Source of the DNA: Edaphobacter lichenicola
Lineage (GTDB): Bacteria; Acidobacteriota; Terriglobia; Terriglobales; Acidobacteriaceae
Reading direction: 5' to 3'
Assembly: GCF_025264645.1 (NCBI RefSeq)
Contig: NZ_CP073696.1
Span: forward strand, 2,790,001 to 2,854,000
DNA length: 64,000 nt
Shown: positions 13,201-22,932 of the stretch, piece after piece
How positions within the stretch are numbered: position 1 is the first letter of the stretch
How the letters are laid out: every line of letters starts with the position of its first letter
Program-made: the position numbers and the translations under genes
The notes under the pieces: generated by a model
What the model was told of the DNA's origin: nothing
What the model saw: only the letters and a program-made list of their open reading frames with translations
Databases searched by the model: none

Positions 13201-13895
13201 CAACAGTCTCTTCGATCCTTCCTAATGATCCCCACTACGATTACGGCAACGATGTACTCGATATTCGGCAACGCTTTGCTATGAATTTGACTTATGACCT
13301 TCCATTCGGAGCGAACACCTCCGGAGCGAAGTCGCTTTTTATGAAGGGATGGAGCGTCAATTTTATAGATTACTGGCAGACCGGTCTTCCATTCACCGTC
13401 GGTGACTCATTTCAGAATCCGCATGGGGTAGCCCAAGTCAACCTGCCACAGGTCGGAACAGACCGGCCTGACGTGTTACCTTATCCGGCGGCTACGTCTA
13501 CCAAGCAGACCCTGAGTCATTGGTTCAATTACGATGCGTTCACACCCCAGTCGGCTGGAACTCTCGGCAATGAAAAGAGCAATCAACTCTATGGACCTCA
13601 CCAGCGGCGTGCAGATCTCTCGTTCGCCAAAACCGTCTCCCTCACAGAGAGAGATTCGCTGCAGTTCCGAGCCGAGTGCTACAACATATCCAACACCCCG
13701 AATTTCTCTTTCCCCAATGGCAACATTTCGGGCTGGACGGCCGGACCGGCACACGGCCCGAGCAATCCAATCTCGGTCGTCGGGTTGTTGCCGGGCGACG
13801 TCGCTACCTCAGCGGGCGGGGTGGGCACTATTTCATCAACGGCACTTGGAGTTGATCCTCGTCAGTTTCAATTCGCGCTGAAGTTTCTATTCTGA
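10278..13895 (+). CDS. TonB-dependent receptor, Oar type
   Basis: About 1205 residues. After the signal-like segment ending F-G-A-L-A-Q comes a carboxypeptidase-regulatory-like domain (G-T-V-T-D-T-T-G-A-I-V, G-S-Y-V-F-N-L-L-E-P-G-R-Y), then a plug domain (D-L-P-L-N-G-R-N-Y, N-A-A-V-G-R-N-A-G-A-V-V-N-I-I-T-K-S-G-T-N) and a 22-strand-type barrel ending Q-F-Q-F-A-L-K-F-L-F, with the usual terminal Phe. Role: TonB-energised passage of oligosaccharides through the outer membrane. The ATG at 10278 has a good GAGAGG site 7 bases upstream, but it puts about 115 residues before the signal peptide. The ATG at 10626 begins right at the signal peptide but lacks a good site. The hydrolases downstream are its likely partners. 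Confidence 0.88.
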   Translation: MHTFLLRYWFDGFLPFVTRTSTVWVLGSRGSLSTLLPSAQSDPMHHAGRRRHSSEISTESRAEMGPNHLGKPKVFRDFVALIKIVSRRNRSSSRVPIGSTGTWPRLETRESKSVLAMILFCFIPFGALAQVTTADVVGTVTDTTGAIVSDATITIKNIGTQVNAVTHSNRSGSYVFNLLEPGRYSITIQAPGFKATSIANIGLAAGDRDREDAELQAGSVQQTVEVESTEPLLQTDTSAVSSVVTEKSVQDLPLNGRNYISLVTIQPGVNAGPPNAVSSGQRPDDRRQSSTVSANGQSDQFNNEMIDGMDNNEREQGFIGVRPSIEAIAEVKVDTNVYNAAVGRNAGAVVNIITKSGTNAFNGSVYEFFRNDIFDARDFFARAGVTNKPEYRQNQFGASIGGPIVKDKTFFFADVEDLRIIQGLSSGLLTVPTLYEEQNPGDFSDIGGPVVPTSALNSVGLNYFKLYPAPNVPGAGLTNNYESVTNKTQYALSLDGRIDQHFRNGDLLFGRYSYNNVSTEIPDAFPSVSAAGTTVQPGPPNYSGPSTTKVQGVQFDYVHTITPSLILELKAGYSRIVIDTENPNQANNVSSAFGLINVNTPLAPETGGLMPVNFNYGGYSSLGDSGYLPIIDVNNTFQYMGSVIFNRGAHSISMGAGILRRQLNYFQSPQPLGGASFAQSTGNSLEDLLTGNAFSYSRNNALIKPGYRAWENSAYIEDDWRVTHSLTLNLGLRYDVFTAFTEAHNRYANFDYTTLTLITGDQNSHIGINTSYTNFAPRVGFAQSIGKNTVIRGGYGISYYPTTIQGAIQDVNPPYFFATNCTPCAPFWPTLPIPIPSSTTNLSGSLTYIPPDFNTTRIQQFNVMVQQEIGKNVFSVAYVADWGDHLQYQTTVNRPNPTGPYPNDAITGPPPTPALLTATQLPNVTNVAGWLPTAITNYNSMQVVFARRFTEGLAFNANYTWAHGLGDTGNASSQATVSSILPNDPHYDYGNDVLDIRQRFAMNLTYDLPFGANTSGAKSLFMKGWSVNFIDYWQTGLPFTVGDSFQNPHGVAQVNLPQVGTDRPDVLPYPAATSTKQTLSHWFNYDAFTPQSAGTLGNEKSNQLYGPHQRRADLSFAKTVSLTERDSLQFRAECYNISNTPNFSFPNGNISGWTAGPAHGPSNPISVVGLLPGDVATSAGGVGTISSTALGVDPRQFQFALKFLF

Positions 13896-14072
13896 GCACT
13901 CAAAAGAGCTAACCCATACCTAGCAAGAGGCGGCCTCGTCAAGTCGCCTCCCGGCTTAAAGTGAGACTGCGTCCCACACTTCATGAGCGCCGATACAATC
14001 CTGGCTGCTAGCTTGTAGAAGCGGCCGGCAGCAAGCTTTGACTATTTGAGACAAAAACGAGGATTTTAGATA

Positions 14073-15635
14073 ATGTCAGTGTTAAATAGAACCTTTCTGA
14101 ATGGAACATTCCTAACCTTGATGGTATGGGGTACTGCAACTTTGGTAGCGCAAAGCGAACACGCAGAAGCGTTGGGCGATCACAGTTCACCTGTTATCGG
14201 TAAGGATCTGCGATACGTCAATCCACTCAACATTGAGGCCACCTCTAAGGATGGCTCGCCGCAAGGCGTTAGCTTGGGAGACCCCACCGTCGTGCGTGAT
14301 GGGAATAGCTACTACATGTTCGCGACCGGCGGGGGCCCCTGGACCTCTGAAGACCTGGTTTACTGGAGATACACGCCTGTTGATCCCACTGGAGTTCCCA
14401 TTCCTACTGCACCGCATGTTGTGAAGTACGATGGCTACTTCTATATGGCGGGCAACGGTACGCAACTGTATCGCTCGTCCAAAATCCTGGGGCCCTATAA
14501 AGAAATCGGCCCGTGGCTCGACCAGAACGGAAAGCCATACACCACAATCCACGTATTCGACATCAACATCTTTGTAGATACTGACAATAAGCCCTACTTA
14601 TACATGGCTAAAGGAGAGACAGGAGGAGTCTGGGTTGCTCCGCTTGATCCGAAAAACCTGACCCGGCTATTGGCTGCTCCGAAGACATTGTTCGCATTTG
14701 ATAGCAGTCAGGTCTGGGAACGCTCTGGCGATGCCAACGAGCGAACCTATTATTCCTGGATTGAGGGGCCGTGGGTCTTCAAGCGGAACGGTATCTACTA
14801 TCTAGAATTTAGTGCTTCTGGTACGGAATGGCTGACTTATGCAACCGGAGTATATACGTCAAGAGATCCGTTAGGACCATTTACCTATGCTCCGGGAAAT
14901 CCATTGTTGCGAAAGACAACCGGAATTGTCACCGGACCAGGACACGGGAGCGTCGTTCAGGGACCGAATGGGGATTGGTGGCAGTTTTACCTCACTGTCC
15001 TCCCGACGCCACCAGGCGGCCGCAGGATCGGGATGGATCCGATTGGGTTTGACGCGAGCGGAAATATGTTTGTACGCGGCGGCGTTCCGTCGTCAACGCC
15101 TCAGTGGGCTCCAGGAGTCGTGGCCGACCCGGCCCATAATGGAGATTCGGGTTCCATTCCTCTAAGCATAGGCAAGACGCGGAATCTGATCGCTTCGAGC
15201 CTACGTGCCGGTCGTGACGCCGCCTATGCCATCGACAACTCGAATGGCACCTGGTGGGAACCGGCGGAGACCGATGCGCAGCCTTCGATCACAGTGGATC
15301 TCCTCGGGATTCAGCCGTTCGATAAGCGATATCAATATACGGTAGATTCGAGCAGGATTGAATTTAGGGCGCTTGACGGTCGTGATGGCGGCTTTTCCGG
15401 AAGTACGGCGTTTCGTTACAAGATCGAGGCTTCCAGCGACGGCAAGCACTTCGCTCCGTTGGTAGATAAAAGCAACAGTACCATCACCAGTTACACCCAA
15501 TTTGATGAGCTTCCTCCGACGCGTTGCCGGTTTATCCGGTTGACCTTGATCGATTGGCCCCGTTCCATCAACCAGCCGCTGGGAATCACGGAATTTACGA
15601 TCTTTGGCAAGTACATCGAACCCGGGAAACGTTAG
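14073..15635 (+). CDS. GH43 family glycosidase with C-terminal discoidin-like domain
   Basis: 520 residues. A signal peptide (1-26, ending T-L-V-A-Q-S) is followed by a five-bladed GH43 propeller with the expected acidic triad: Asp70 in S-L-G-D-P-T-V-V-R-D-G, Asp163 in H-V-F-D-I-N-I-F and Glu231 in W-I-E-G-P-W-V-F-K-R. A G-P-G-H-G-S motif at about 290 is typical. The last 150 residues (A-I-D-N-S-N-G-T-W-W-E-P, then R-F-I-R-L-T-L near the end) resemble an F5/8 type C carbohydrate-binding domain. Family role: release of arabinose, xylose or galactose side chains. Which of these is not decided by the sequence. It sits between the receptor and GH92 genes in one orientation. Confidence 0.85.
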   Translation: MSVLNRTFLNGTFLTLMVWGTATLVAQSEHAEALGDHSSPVIGKDLRYVNPLNIEATSKDGSPQGVSLGDPTVVRDGNSYYMFATGGGPWTSEDLVYWRYTPVDPTGVPIPTAPHVVKYDGYFYMAGNGTQLYRSSKILGPYKEIGPWLDQNGKPYTTIHVFDINIFVDTDNKPYLYMAKGETGGVWVAPLDPKNLTRLLAAPKTLFAFDSSQVWERSGDANERTYYSWIEGPWVFKRNGIYYLEFSASGTEWLTYATGVYTSRDPLGPFTYAPGNPLLRKTTGIVTGPGHGSVVQGPNGDWWQFYLTVLPTPPGGRRIGMDPIGFDASGNMFVRGGVPSSTPQWAPGVVADPAHNGDSGSIPLSIGKTRNLIASSLRAGRDAAYAIDNSNGTWWEPAETDAQPSITVDLLGIQPFDKRYQYTVDSSRIEFRALDGRDGGFSGSTAFRYKIEASSDGKHFAPLVDKSNSTITSYTQFDELPPTRCRFIRLTLIDWPRSINQPLGITEFTIFGKYIEPGKR

Positions 15636-15940
15636 CCGTTTGGTTTTGGCCACCATAAAGGGTGTACGTTGCGCGGTACAGAAAAATGGCAAACATGAAA
15701 ATCATGTTAGGGGCGCAGAGCACTGTCAGCATCCTTCCAGAGTTCATTTTGTTCCGTATCTCTTCAATAAGCCTCGCCGTCGGACTACTGGAATAGTCGG
15801 TTTGCGAGGAATCTGTTCAGTTTCTTTTGCGCCCACAGGTGATTCATCACAACATGCACTGTCCATACACAGAGACAAAAGCCCACCGACTTGACAAGGT
15901 TGTCATTTTCGACACTAGCTGGAGAGAAGACATTAGCTTG
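15636..15940. other. Intergenic, GH43 to GH92
   Basis: About 305 bases with no recognisable gene. The frame of the GH92 gene is open from 15827, but the stretch before 15941 has no signal-peptide character. No clear terminator or promoter is seen. Confidence 0.35.
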
Positions 15941-18079
15941 ATGAAAACAAAACTCGTAATCTTGGTTCTACTACTAGGTTCCACCGCGATCCGCATGGAA
16001 GCTCAGAAGCGCACGGTGGATTACGTCAATACGTTTCTGGGGACCGCCCCGCTGACCGATCCGGCGGACATTGGATTCAAGCCGCCATGGCGGGTATGGG
16101 CCGGACTTGTCTTTCCCGGAGCATCAGTGCCTAACGCCCTGGTGCAGTTGAGCCCCATTACCAAATTCGGCAGTGGGGCTGGCTATGAATACGAAAATCC
16201 TCAGATCTACGCTTTTGCCCACACGAACAAAGGTCATTGGAATCTCTGCAATATCCCTATTCTTCCGGTGAGCGGCGATGTCAATCCCGCCGATTTCGGT
16301 TCGACGTTCAGCCATAAGAACGAATCGGCCCATCCTGGCTACTACCAGGTGTATTTGGACCGGTATGGGATCAACGTCGAACTGACCTCAACCTTGAGGA
16401 CCGGATACCACCGCTGCACGTTTAAGGACAACACTCAATCCAAGAAGTTGATTGTGAACCTCGGCGTTTCGAATGAGCGAATCAAAGACTGGAAGTTTGA
16501 GCAGGACGGAGACAACGCCTTCAAAGGCTTCCAGGTGGCGAGTGAGAAGGTCTTCTTCTATGCGGTCTCTAACTACAAGATCAAGCGCATTGAGATGCTG
16601 AAGGGGGAGAAGACAGACCTGCCGGTTGTCGACTTTGTGGGTGGCACCAAGCCAGTGGAGATCAAGATGGGTCTGTCCTTCGTCAGCACTGAGAATGCAA
16701 AGGAAAATCTCGAAAAAGAGCTAGGGAACAAGGGCTTTGAAATAGTGAAGGCAGAGGCATCCGCGACGTGGGATAAGCTGCTATCCAAGATTCAGGTGTC
16801 GGGTGGAACCGACCGACAGAAGGAGCTCTTCTATTCCTGCCTCTATCGCTCGTTTCTATGGCCAGCGCTGAGAAGCGATGTGAATGGTGAGTACACCGAT
16901 GCGAAGGGAGCGGTGGTCAAGGCTATGTTTCAGTATTACACCTTACCCTCGTTGTGGGACGACTACAGAAACAAGCTGGTTCTGCTAGGTATGATCTCTC
17001 CCGATGTGACCGTCGACGTCATTCGCTCGCTCATCGATCGCGGCGAGAAGACGGGCTTCATTCCAACCTTCTTCCACGGAGATCACGCCGCTGTCTTTAT
17101 CGCCGGCTCTTATCTGCGCGGATTGAGAGGGTATGACATCAAAAGCGCTTACAACCTGTTGCTGCGGAATGCGACCGTAGAAGCAGGCACACGGCCCTTT
17201 ATCCTCGAGTACATGGATAAGGGGTTCATCTCAGATCCCGATGTGGCCGATCCCGTGGTGGAAACGAAGGGGAAGGCCGGGGTCACCAAGACGCTGGAAT
17301 ATGCCTACGATGACTACTCTGTCGCGCTGTTGGCAAAGGAACTGAGCGACCAACCGAACTATGACATGTTGATAAAGCGCTCGAAGAACTATAAAAACAT
17401 GTTTGATCCATCGACTGAGCTGATGCGCGGCCGCCTGGATAATGGCGACTGGGTGAAGAACTTTAATCCTCAATATCCCTATTACGAATACATGTACCGC
17501 GAAGCCAATGCCTGGCAATCGTCCTTCTTTTCTCCGCACGACACGGAGGGACTGATCGGCCTCTATAAGAGCAAGGCTGACTTTGAACAACACCTGGACT
17601 CGCTTTTTACCATTCCCTGGAATCCCAATTACATCGCTGAGAACATCAATTCCTTCATCGGGCAATACTGCCAGGGAAATCAGCCCGATCACGGCTTTGC
17701 CTATCTCTATTATTTTGTCGGGAAGCAGGAAAAGTCTCAGGCGATCCTGAACACCATCATGAGCCGTTTCTACGGAATGGGCGAGGATGGTCTGGCGTTG
17801 TCGGGAATGGATGATGCCGGGGAAATGTCGTCGTGGTACGTCTTCAATGCGGTCGGCCTCTACCCTTACTCACCCGCGGACCCCAGGTACATCGTGTCAG
17901 TGCCCCTGTTTCAGAAGACCACCTTCCAGATGAATGAGGGCAAGACGCTGACGATCCTGAAGAAGAATTCAGGCGAACGGATCACCAGCATTACTTATGA
18001 CGGTAGGAAAATCGACGGCTACTTCGTCAATCACAGCGACCTTGAGGCTGGTAAGAGATTGGTGATCACGACAGAGTAG
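15941..18079 (+). CDS. GH92 alpha-mannosidase
   Basis: 712 residues with a signal peptide (L-V-I-L-V-L-L-L-G, cleavage near E-A-Q). It begins V-D-Y-V-N-T-F-L-G-T, the classic GH92 opening. The catalytic domain shows F-H-G-D-H-A-A, N-Q-P-D-H-G-F-A-Y-L-Y, and G-M-D-D-A-G-E-M-S-S-W-Y-V-F-N-A-V-G-L-Y-P, the strongest family signature. Role: Ca-dependent, inverting exo-alpha-mannosidase on fungal mannan or N-glycans. The ATG at 15941 fits the signal peptide; a GGAGAG is rather far upstream (14 bases). A short leader gap separates it from GH43, and a serine hydrolase follows. It is the second GH92 in the window (see the partial gene at 1-231). Confidence 0.92.
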   Translation: MKTKLVILVLLLGSTAIRMEAQKRTVDYVNTFLGTAPLTDPADIGFKPPWRVWAGLVFPGASVPNALVQLSPITKFGSGAGYEYENPQIYAFAHTNKGHWNLCNIPILPVSGDVNPADFGSTFSHKNESAHPGYYQVYLDRYGINVELTSTLRTGYHRCTFKDNTQSKKLIVNLGVSNERIKDWKFEQDGDNAFKGFQVASEKVFFYAVSNYKIKRIEMLKGEKTDLPVVDFVGGTKPVEIKMGLSFVSTENAKENLEKELGNKGFEIVKAEASATWDKLLSKIQVSGGTDRQKELFYSCLYRSFLWPALRSDVNGEYTDAKGAVVKAMFQYYTLPSLWDDYRNKLVLLGMISPDVTVDVIRSLIDRGEKTGFIPTFFHGDHAAVFIAGSYLRGLRGYDIKSAYNLLLRNATVEAGTRPFILEYMDKGFISDPDVADPVVETKGKAGVTKTLEYAYDDYSVALLAKELSDQPNYDMLIKRSKNYKNMFDPSTELMRGRLDNGDWVKNFNPQYPYYEYMYREANAWQSSFFSPHDTEGLIGLYKSKADFEQHLDSLFTIPWNPNYIAENINSFIGQYCQGNQPDHGFAYLYYFVGKQEKSQAILNTIMSRFYGMGEDGLALSGMDDAGEMSSWYVFNAVGLYPYSPADPRYIVSVPLFQKTTFQMNEGKTLTILKKNSGERITSITYDGRKIDGYFVNHSDLEAGKRLVITTE

Positions 18080-18216
18080 GCAGCGCCTCACACTGGATTC
18101 CCAGATTCAAGAGAAATCATGAACCAGTATCTGAAAACCGCGCTTTGCATTCCATTTCTGTTTGCAATCTGCGCCTTCGCGAGTGGAAACAAATTGTTGA
18201 TACGAGGGAAATAACC

Positions 18217-19329
18217 ATGAAGAGCAGATTGATTCTTTCGGTGGGAATTGTATTGTTGCTTGGCGCCGTGCCCCGCGCACGCGCGTCCTCCGATTCGTTG
18301 CCGAGGAGCACACCCGAGGCCGAAGGCATCTCGTCCCGGGCAGTCGTCGATTTCGTCGAAGCGGCGGATAAAAACGTGAACACCTTCAACAGCTTCATGA
18401 TTCTGAGGCACGGCAAAGTCATCGCCGAGGGATGGTGGAAGCCCGACTCGGCCGATAAGCCGCATATCCTGAACTCGGTCAGCAAGAGCTTCAATTCCAC
18501 CGCAGTCGGACTTGCAATCCACGAACACAAACTGAAGCTCGATGATCCGGTGCTGAAGTTCTTTCCTGCCGATGCCCCGGCAGATCCTTCCGACAATCTC
18601 AAGGCGATGACGGTGCGTGACCTGCTCACCATGTCCGGCGGTCACGAAGTAGAACCCAGTCGGGATGGCGGTCCTTCTGTGAAACAGTTTCTTGCTCAGC
18701 CGGTTGTCTATCGCCCTGGCACCCATTTTCTTTACAACACCATGGGCGCGTACGTGCTATCGGCGATCGTAACCAGGGTGACAGGCCAGACTTCGCTCGA
18801 ATATCTCAAGCCACGTCTTTTCGCCCCGTTGGGAATCGAAGATCCCCGCTGGGACAGTAGCCCTGAGGGAAACTCGCTGGGTGGTTATGGGCTCTATCTT
18901 CGCACCGAAGACATGGCTAAGTTCGGCCAGCTTTATCTGCAAAAAGGAAAATGGAACGGCAAGCAGCTCATACGGCGCAAATGGGTCGAGGTAGCCACCT
19001 CCAGGCAAATTTCGAATGAGAACGAAAGCCACGCCCAGATCGGCCCGGACTGGAAAGAAGGGTATGGCTTCCAGTTCTGGAGATGCCGGCACAACGCCTT
19101 CCGCTCAGACGGAGCAGGCGGCCAGTTCATCGTCGTGATGCCGGACCAGGACGTGGTCATCGCCATCACCGCAGACACCGGCAACATGCAGGGAGAACTG
19201 GACGCCATTTGGGACCGCCTTCTGCCCGCCTTCCAGTCCAAGCCGCTGCCCGCTGACGCCGCAGGTCAGGCAAAGCTAAAGGAGGCAGTCGCGCATTTGG
19301 TGGCCCACCCGAAGAGAATCGAAAACTGA
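18217..19329 (+). CDS. Serine hydrolase, class C beta-lactamase fold
   Basis: 370 residues with a signal peptide (1-23, ending A-R-A). The catalytic S-x-x-K is Ser87-Val-Ser-Lys90 in L-N-S-V-S-K-S-F, and the second-motif region is F-L-Y-N-T-M-G-A-Y. The family includes penicillin-binding-protein-like esterases and amidases; lactamase action is not implied. The ATG at 18217 has GAGGGA 9 bases upstream, better than starts further up the open frame. It lies in the glycoside hydrolase run, 31 bases before the GH3 gene, and is probably co-transcribed. A role as a carbohydrate esterase (deacetylating substrate for the GHs) is a guess from context only. Confidence 0.85.
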   Translation: MKSRLILSVGIVLLLGAVPRARASSDSLPRSTPEAEGISSRAVVDFVEAADKNVNTFNSFMILRHGKVIAEGWWKPDSADKPHILNSVSKSFNSTAVGLAIHEHKLKLDDPVLKFFPADAPADPSDNLKAMTVRDLLTMSGGHEVEPSRDGGPSVKQFLAQPVVYRPGTHFLYNTMGAYVLSAIVTRVTGQTSLEYLKPRLFAPLGIEDPRWDSSPEGNSLGGYGLYLRTEDMAKFGQLYLQKGKWNGKQLIRRKWVEVATSRQISNENESHAQIGPDWKEGYGFQFWRCRHNAFRSDGAGGQFIVVMPDQDVVIAITADTGNMQGELDAIWDRLLPAFQSKPLPADAAGQAKLKEAVAHLVAHPKRIEN

Positions 19330-19360
19330 CCATGGCTTTTCGTATTAATGGGAGAAGTCT

Positions 19361-22300
19361 ATGCAGAAACAGCAATCTTTTGTAACTCCGACTCGGAGGA
19401 GAGTCGTCACCGTGGCGACGGTGCTGAGTCTCGCAATCCTGCAGACCTGGATGCACCCAGGTAGTCTGACTGCGCAGAGCGTGACACCTGGCAATCAAGC
19501 TGTTCCCTACTCCTTGCCAGTGGTACTGCCTAATGCTAAGGCATCTCCGCCGCAAGACCCCGCCGCACCGTACACCCCGACCGTTGTCAGTCTCATCAAG
19601 CAGTTGGAGCCGCACAGCCCGCCAACGCTCACCGAATTGACGAGCGCATCGAGACTTCTGTCGACTCAGGGTGGGAGTTACGCACATCCCGAGGGATCAA
19701 ATCCGACGTGTCATAATCTCGCGAACGTAAATGTGGACGTGGCGACGACTCCCCGCATCATGCCGCTCTGTTTCTCCGATGGACTTGGCGTCAACGTCGA
19801 TTCAGGTCCAAACATTGGCAAGACAACAGGCCTGCCATCGATGCTCATGTTGGCGTCCTCTTTTGATCGTCAACTTGCCAATGCTATGGGTCAGGTTGAG
19901 GGCCGCGAAGGCCGCAACTTGATGGTGACTGGACTGCTGGGACCGCAGGCTGACACGGACGTGTTCATCAACTGGGGCCGAGGCCACCATACCTCGGGCG
20001 AAGACCCATTCCTTAACGGCGTGATGTCAGCGGCCCAGATCAACGGCATTCAAGGCCAGGGCCTCATGTCGCAGCTCAAGCACTTTGCGGTCTACTATGG
20101 CGCGGGCGGCAGTTTCACCGACGTCCAGGATCAGGCACTGCACGAGATTCTGCTCACGCCTTATGAGATTGCCCTCAAAGAGGGCGGCGCGTCTTCCATC
20201 ATGTGCTCCTACCAGAAGTTCAGGGATGCGTCGCCATACCTGGCTAAGAACATCGATTCCCTTGTGCAGCCGAGCCCCTTTCAAGGTGGATCGAGCAAGA
20301 CATGGCTGTTGCATGAGGTCCACTTTGCCTGCGAGAATCCGCTTCTGCTGACCTATGTGTTGCGGAACCTCTGGGGCTCGAAAGTGTTTGTGGCCTCCGA
20401 CTACGGTGCCGTGCATAGCTCTCATTCTTTCCTGCAGGGGGATGACCGCGAAGACCCAACGCACACGTACTTCAATGGAGTCAATCCAGAGGGTGTCGAG
20501 GGGAACAGTAATCTGGGCATTGATTCGAGCAGCAGTAGTTGCGCCGACGAGACGGGTAAGCCAATTGCATGCAACGAACCTGGAGCTGTGCGCGTAGCGG
20601 GTATTCCCGGGCCCGGATGCCCAGCGACAGGCTGCAGCGTGGCCAACGCCGTGGCAAACGGCATCATTCCGTTGCCGGTGTTCAATCAGGCCCTCGCGAG
20701 AATCCTCTACCAGGAAGAGAGATTCGGTCTGCTCGGCTGTGACAATACGGCGGCAGACTGCAAGAATCCCGGCGGAATCGGCTCGGATCGTAGCGGTTTG
20801 GCTTCGCTTGCGAATGGTCAGGAAAGTGGGTTGCCTGAACTCGGGACCAAGAATGGCGATGCCGCCATCTCGGAAAGGGTCGCAGAAGAGGGGGCGATCC
20901 TATTAAAGAATGATAAGCAAACTCTGCCAATCTCTGGCGTTGATCTCAAGGGCGGAATTGCAGTCAGCGGGCCTGGCGCCGAGTATCTCGTCGCCAACCC
21001 AAACAACGAGGGCGCAGTCGGGTTTTCCGATCGCAACGCGATCAATCCCTTACAGCAACTGCGGACCTTGAGTGGCGTGCCCTCCGCCTTCACCTACACG
21101 CCAGCGAACTCTCCAACTGGTCAGCCGGTGCCCTGCATCGTGCTGAGCAGCCTTCCTTCGAGCGCTGCGCAGCCGTCGAGCGTTCCAGGAACAGCGTGTG
21201 ACACTCGCAGCGGGCTGCAGCGTTCTTCCGGAAGCACTGTCGACACTGTCGTCAACGATCAAATCGACAAGACGGTGAACTATTCCTCTCTCTCGTCCGC
21301 TGGTCAACTACCCGGTGGCAAGCTCTACCATTGGGATGGCTGGATCTACGTTCCGGCGAAGGACGCCTATGTGTTTCGCGTGCAGCACAGCGCCGCGGTG
21401 TCGGATGCAAAGGTCAGCTTCACTCTCGATAACAGTCTGAAGACTCTTGTCGACGCGAGGTCGTTTTATCAAGGCCAATACTATGGCAGTATGGATGTCG
21501 TCGTTTCTCCGACCAACGCTGGATACATCGAGAAGGGCCTGAGGAACCGGCAGTGTCCGGTGCCGCAAGAGGAGAGAGAAAGATCACCACGGCCGATTGT
21601 AAGTTGCAGCGAGTATCCTTCTGTCGGTTGGCATAGAGTCAGGCTCACCCTTGATTCGACAGGCCTCTCCCCGAGCTCTAAGTTGAGCTTCCGCTTCGCC
21701 ATCTCTCGCCTCGACGGAGACATCGACGATGCGGCCAATGCTGCCCAAGGCAAAGCCCTCGCGTTGGTGTTCGTCACTGATCAGGGACGAAACACCGTCC
21801 CGGACAAGCCAGCAGTTTCGTCGCTGGGCGCTGCGGATGTCCGTCTGATCAAAGCGGTCGCGGCAAAGAATCCAAACACAGTCGTCGTGCTGAATACAGG
21901 AACGCCGGCGATCGTCAAGGAATGGATTGATGATCCAGACGTCAAAGCATTGCTTAGCCTGTGGCATTCCGGTCAGGAGGGCGGAACGGCGACAGCGCGC
22001 CTTTTGCTAGGTCAGGCAAATCCGAGCGGCCACACCACAGTGACCTGGCCTAAAGAGAATACTGACACGGTCGAGGGTTATAACCAACTTCGGGGACTTT
22101 ATCCTGGAGATACTGCAGGCACACACTTGGAACGGGTGAATGGCGATGGAGAAAATCCATCGATAGAAACTCAAGGGATCTACTCTGGGTACCGCTACTA
22201 CGATAACCTGGGTATACCAGTGCGGTTCCCATTCGGGTATGGACTTTCCTATACCTCATTCAAGTTCTCAAGCTTGAAGATAAAGTCGAACGAGGATGGC

Positions 22301-22627
22301 TCTGTGACTATCGCCTTCGATATTGCGAATTCGGGAAGGGTGGCAGGCGCCGACGTTCCGCAGGTTTATGTTGGTCCAGGTCCGGCAATCGATGGAATAC
22401 AACAATCCTTAAGATCGTTACGCGGTTTTGAACGCGTCTACCTTGAGCCTGGCGAGACCAGGCAGGTGAAGATAGAGTTAGACGCGCGCTCGTTTCAATA
22501 TTGGAACGAATCGAACCAGCAATGGGTCACCAACTACGGCAGCCGGACCATCTATGTCGGGGATGCGGACGAACCCGCTTTGCTCCCTCTTTCCGCAACG
22601 TTCGTACTCGTGGAAAGGCTCGAATGA
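19361..22627 (+). CDS. GH3 beta-glucosidase with PA14 domain
   Basis: 1088 residues, long for GH3. A signal peptide (about 1-40, A-T-V-L-S-L-A-I-L) is followed by the (alpha/beta)8 domain, with nucleophile Asp347 in V-F-V-A-S-D-Y-G-A-V; most family members have S-D-W here, so Tyr is a variant. The (alpha/beta)6 domain follows (E-G-A-I-L-L-K-N-D), interrupted at about 610-780 by a PA14-like insert (D-G-W-I-Y-V-P). A fibronectin-III-like C-terminal domain ends in Y-V-G-D-A-D-E-P. Family role: removal of terminal beta-glucosyl, xylosyl or related units; PA14 inserts restrict chain length at the active site. GGGAG precedes the ATG. It closes the utilisation locus. Confidence 0.9.
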   Translation: MQKQQSFVTPTRRRVVTVATVLSLAILQTWMHPGSLTAQSVTPGNQAVPYSLPVVLPNAKASPPQDPAAPYTPTVVSLIKQLEPHSPPTLTELTSASRLLSTQGGSYAHPEGSNPTCHNLANVNVDVATTPRIMPLCFSDGLGVNVDSGPNIGKTTGLPSMLMLASSFDRQLANAMGQVEGREGRNLMVTGLLGPQADTDVFINWGRGHHTSGEDPFLNGVMSAAQINGIQGQGLMSQLKHFAVYYGAGGSFTDVQDQALHEILLTPYEIALKEGGASSIMCSYQKFRDASPYLAKNIDSLVQPSPFQGGSSKTWLLHEVHFACENPLLLTYVLRNLWGSKVFVASDYGAVHSSHSFLQGDDREDPTHTYFNGVNPEGVEGNSNLGIDSSSSSCADETGKPIACNEPGAVRVAGIPGPGCPATGCSVANAVANGIIPLPVFNQALARILYQEERFGLLGCDNTAADCKNPGGIGSDRSGLASLANGQESGLPELGTKNGDAAISERVAEEGAILLKNDKQTLPISGVDLKGGIAVSGPGAEYLVANPNNEGAVGFSDRNAINPLQQLRTLSGVPSAFTYTPANSPTGQPVPCIVLSSLPSSAAQPSSVPGTACDTRSGLQRSSGSTVDTVVNDQIDKTVNYSSLSSAGQLPGGKLYHWDGWIYVPAKDAYVFRVQHSAAVSDAKVSFTLDNSLKTLVDARSFYQGQYYGSMDVVVSPTNAGYIEKGLRNRQCPVPQEERERSPRPIVSCSEYPSVGWHRVRLTLDSTGLSPSSKLSFRFAISRLDGDIDDAANAAQGKALALVFVTDQGRNTVPDKPAVSSLGAADVRLIKAVAAKNPNTVVVLNTGTPAIVKEWIDDPDVKALLSLWHSGQEGGTATARLLLGQANPSGHTTVTWPKENTDTVEGYNQLRGLYPGDTAGTHLERVNGDGENPSIETQGIYSGYRYYDNLGIPVRFPFGYGLSYTSFKFSSLKIKSNEDGSVTIAFDIANSGRVAGADVPQVYVGPGPAIDGIQQSLRSLRGFERVYLEPGETRQVKIELDARSFQYWNESNQQWVTNYGSRTIYVGDADEPALLPLSATFVLVERLE

Positions 22628-22932
22628 GACGGAGAGGTATCGGTTAAGTCCGCGTGCTCGCTCCGCATAGGTAAGCGCGCGGTCTCATCATCGCGTGAGA
22701 ACCGGTCTTTCCAGCACGCAATCCGCATCGGAAAGTTTAGCGGGTACGTATCGAAATTCACCTGTCGTAACTGACTGCTTTGGGATTGATAGTCGTCGGG
22801 AGGTATCAGATGTGTTCGCCAGTTCGCTATGCCGCTTGTTGGTCCTTCTGGCTTCAGTGCAACCGGCTGTGCGGCTGTATGCCATCGGGCCGATGCCTGG
22901 ATTCCAGGCCGATTCCAAGCAAGTCGGAGTAG
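22628..22932. other. Intergenic after the GH3 gene
   Basis: About 300 bases. Open frames on both strands cross it, but none shows a family signature or a ribosome-binding site. It is probably eroded sequence at the edge of the relic zone. Confidence 0.35.

Noticed and set aside
13927..13950. GAGGCG...CGCCTC hairpin after the first TonB receptor, considered as a terminator.
   Set aside because: Six-base stem, 12-base loop and no T-tract. Too weak to call.
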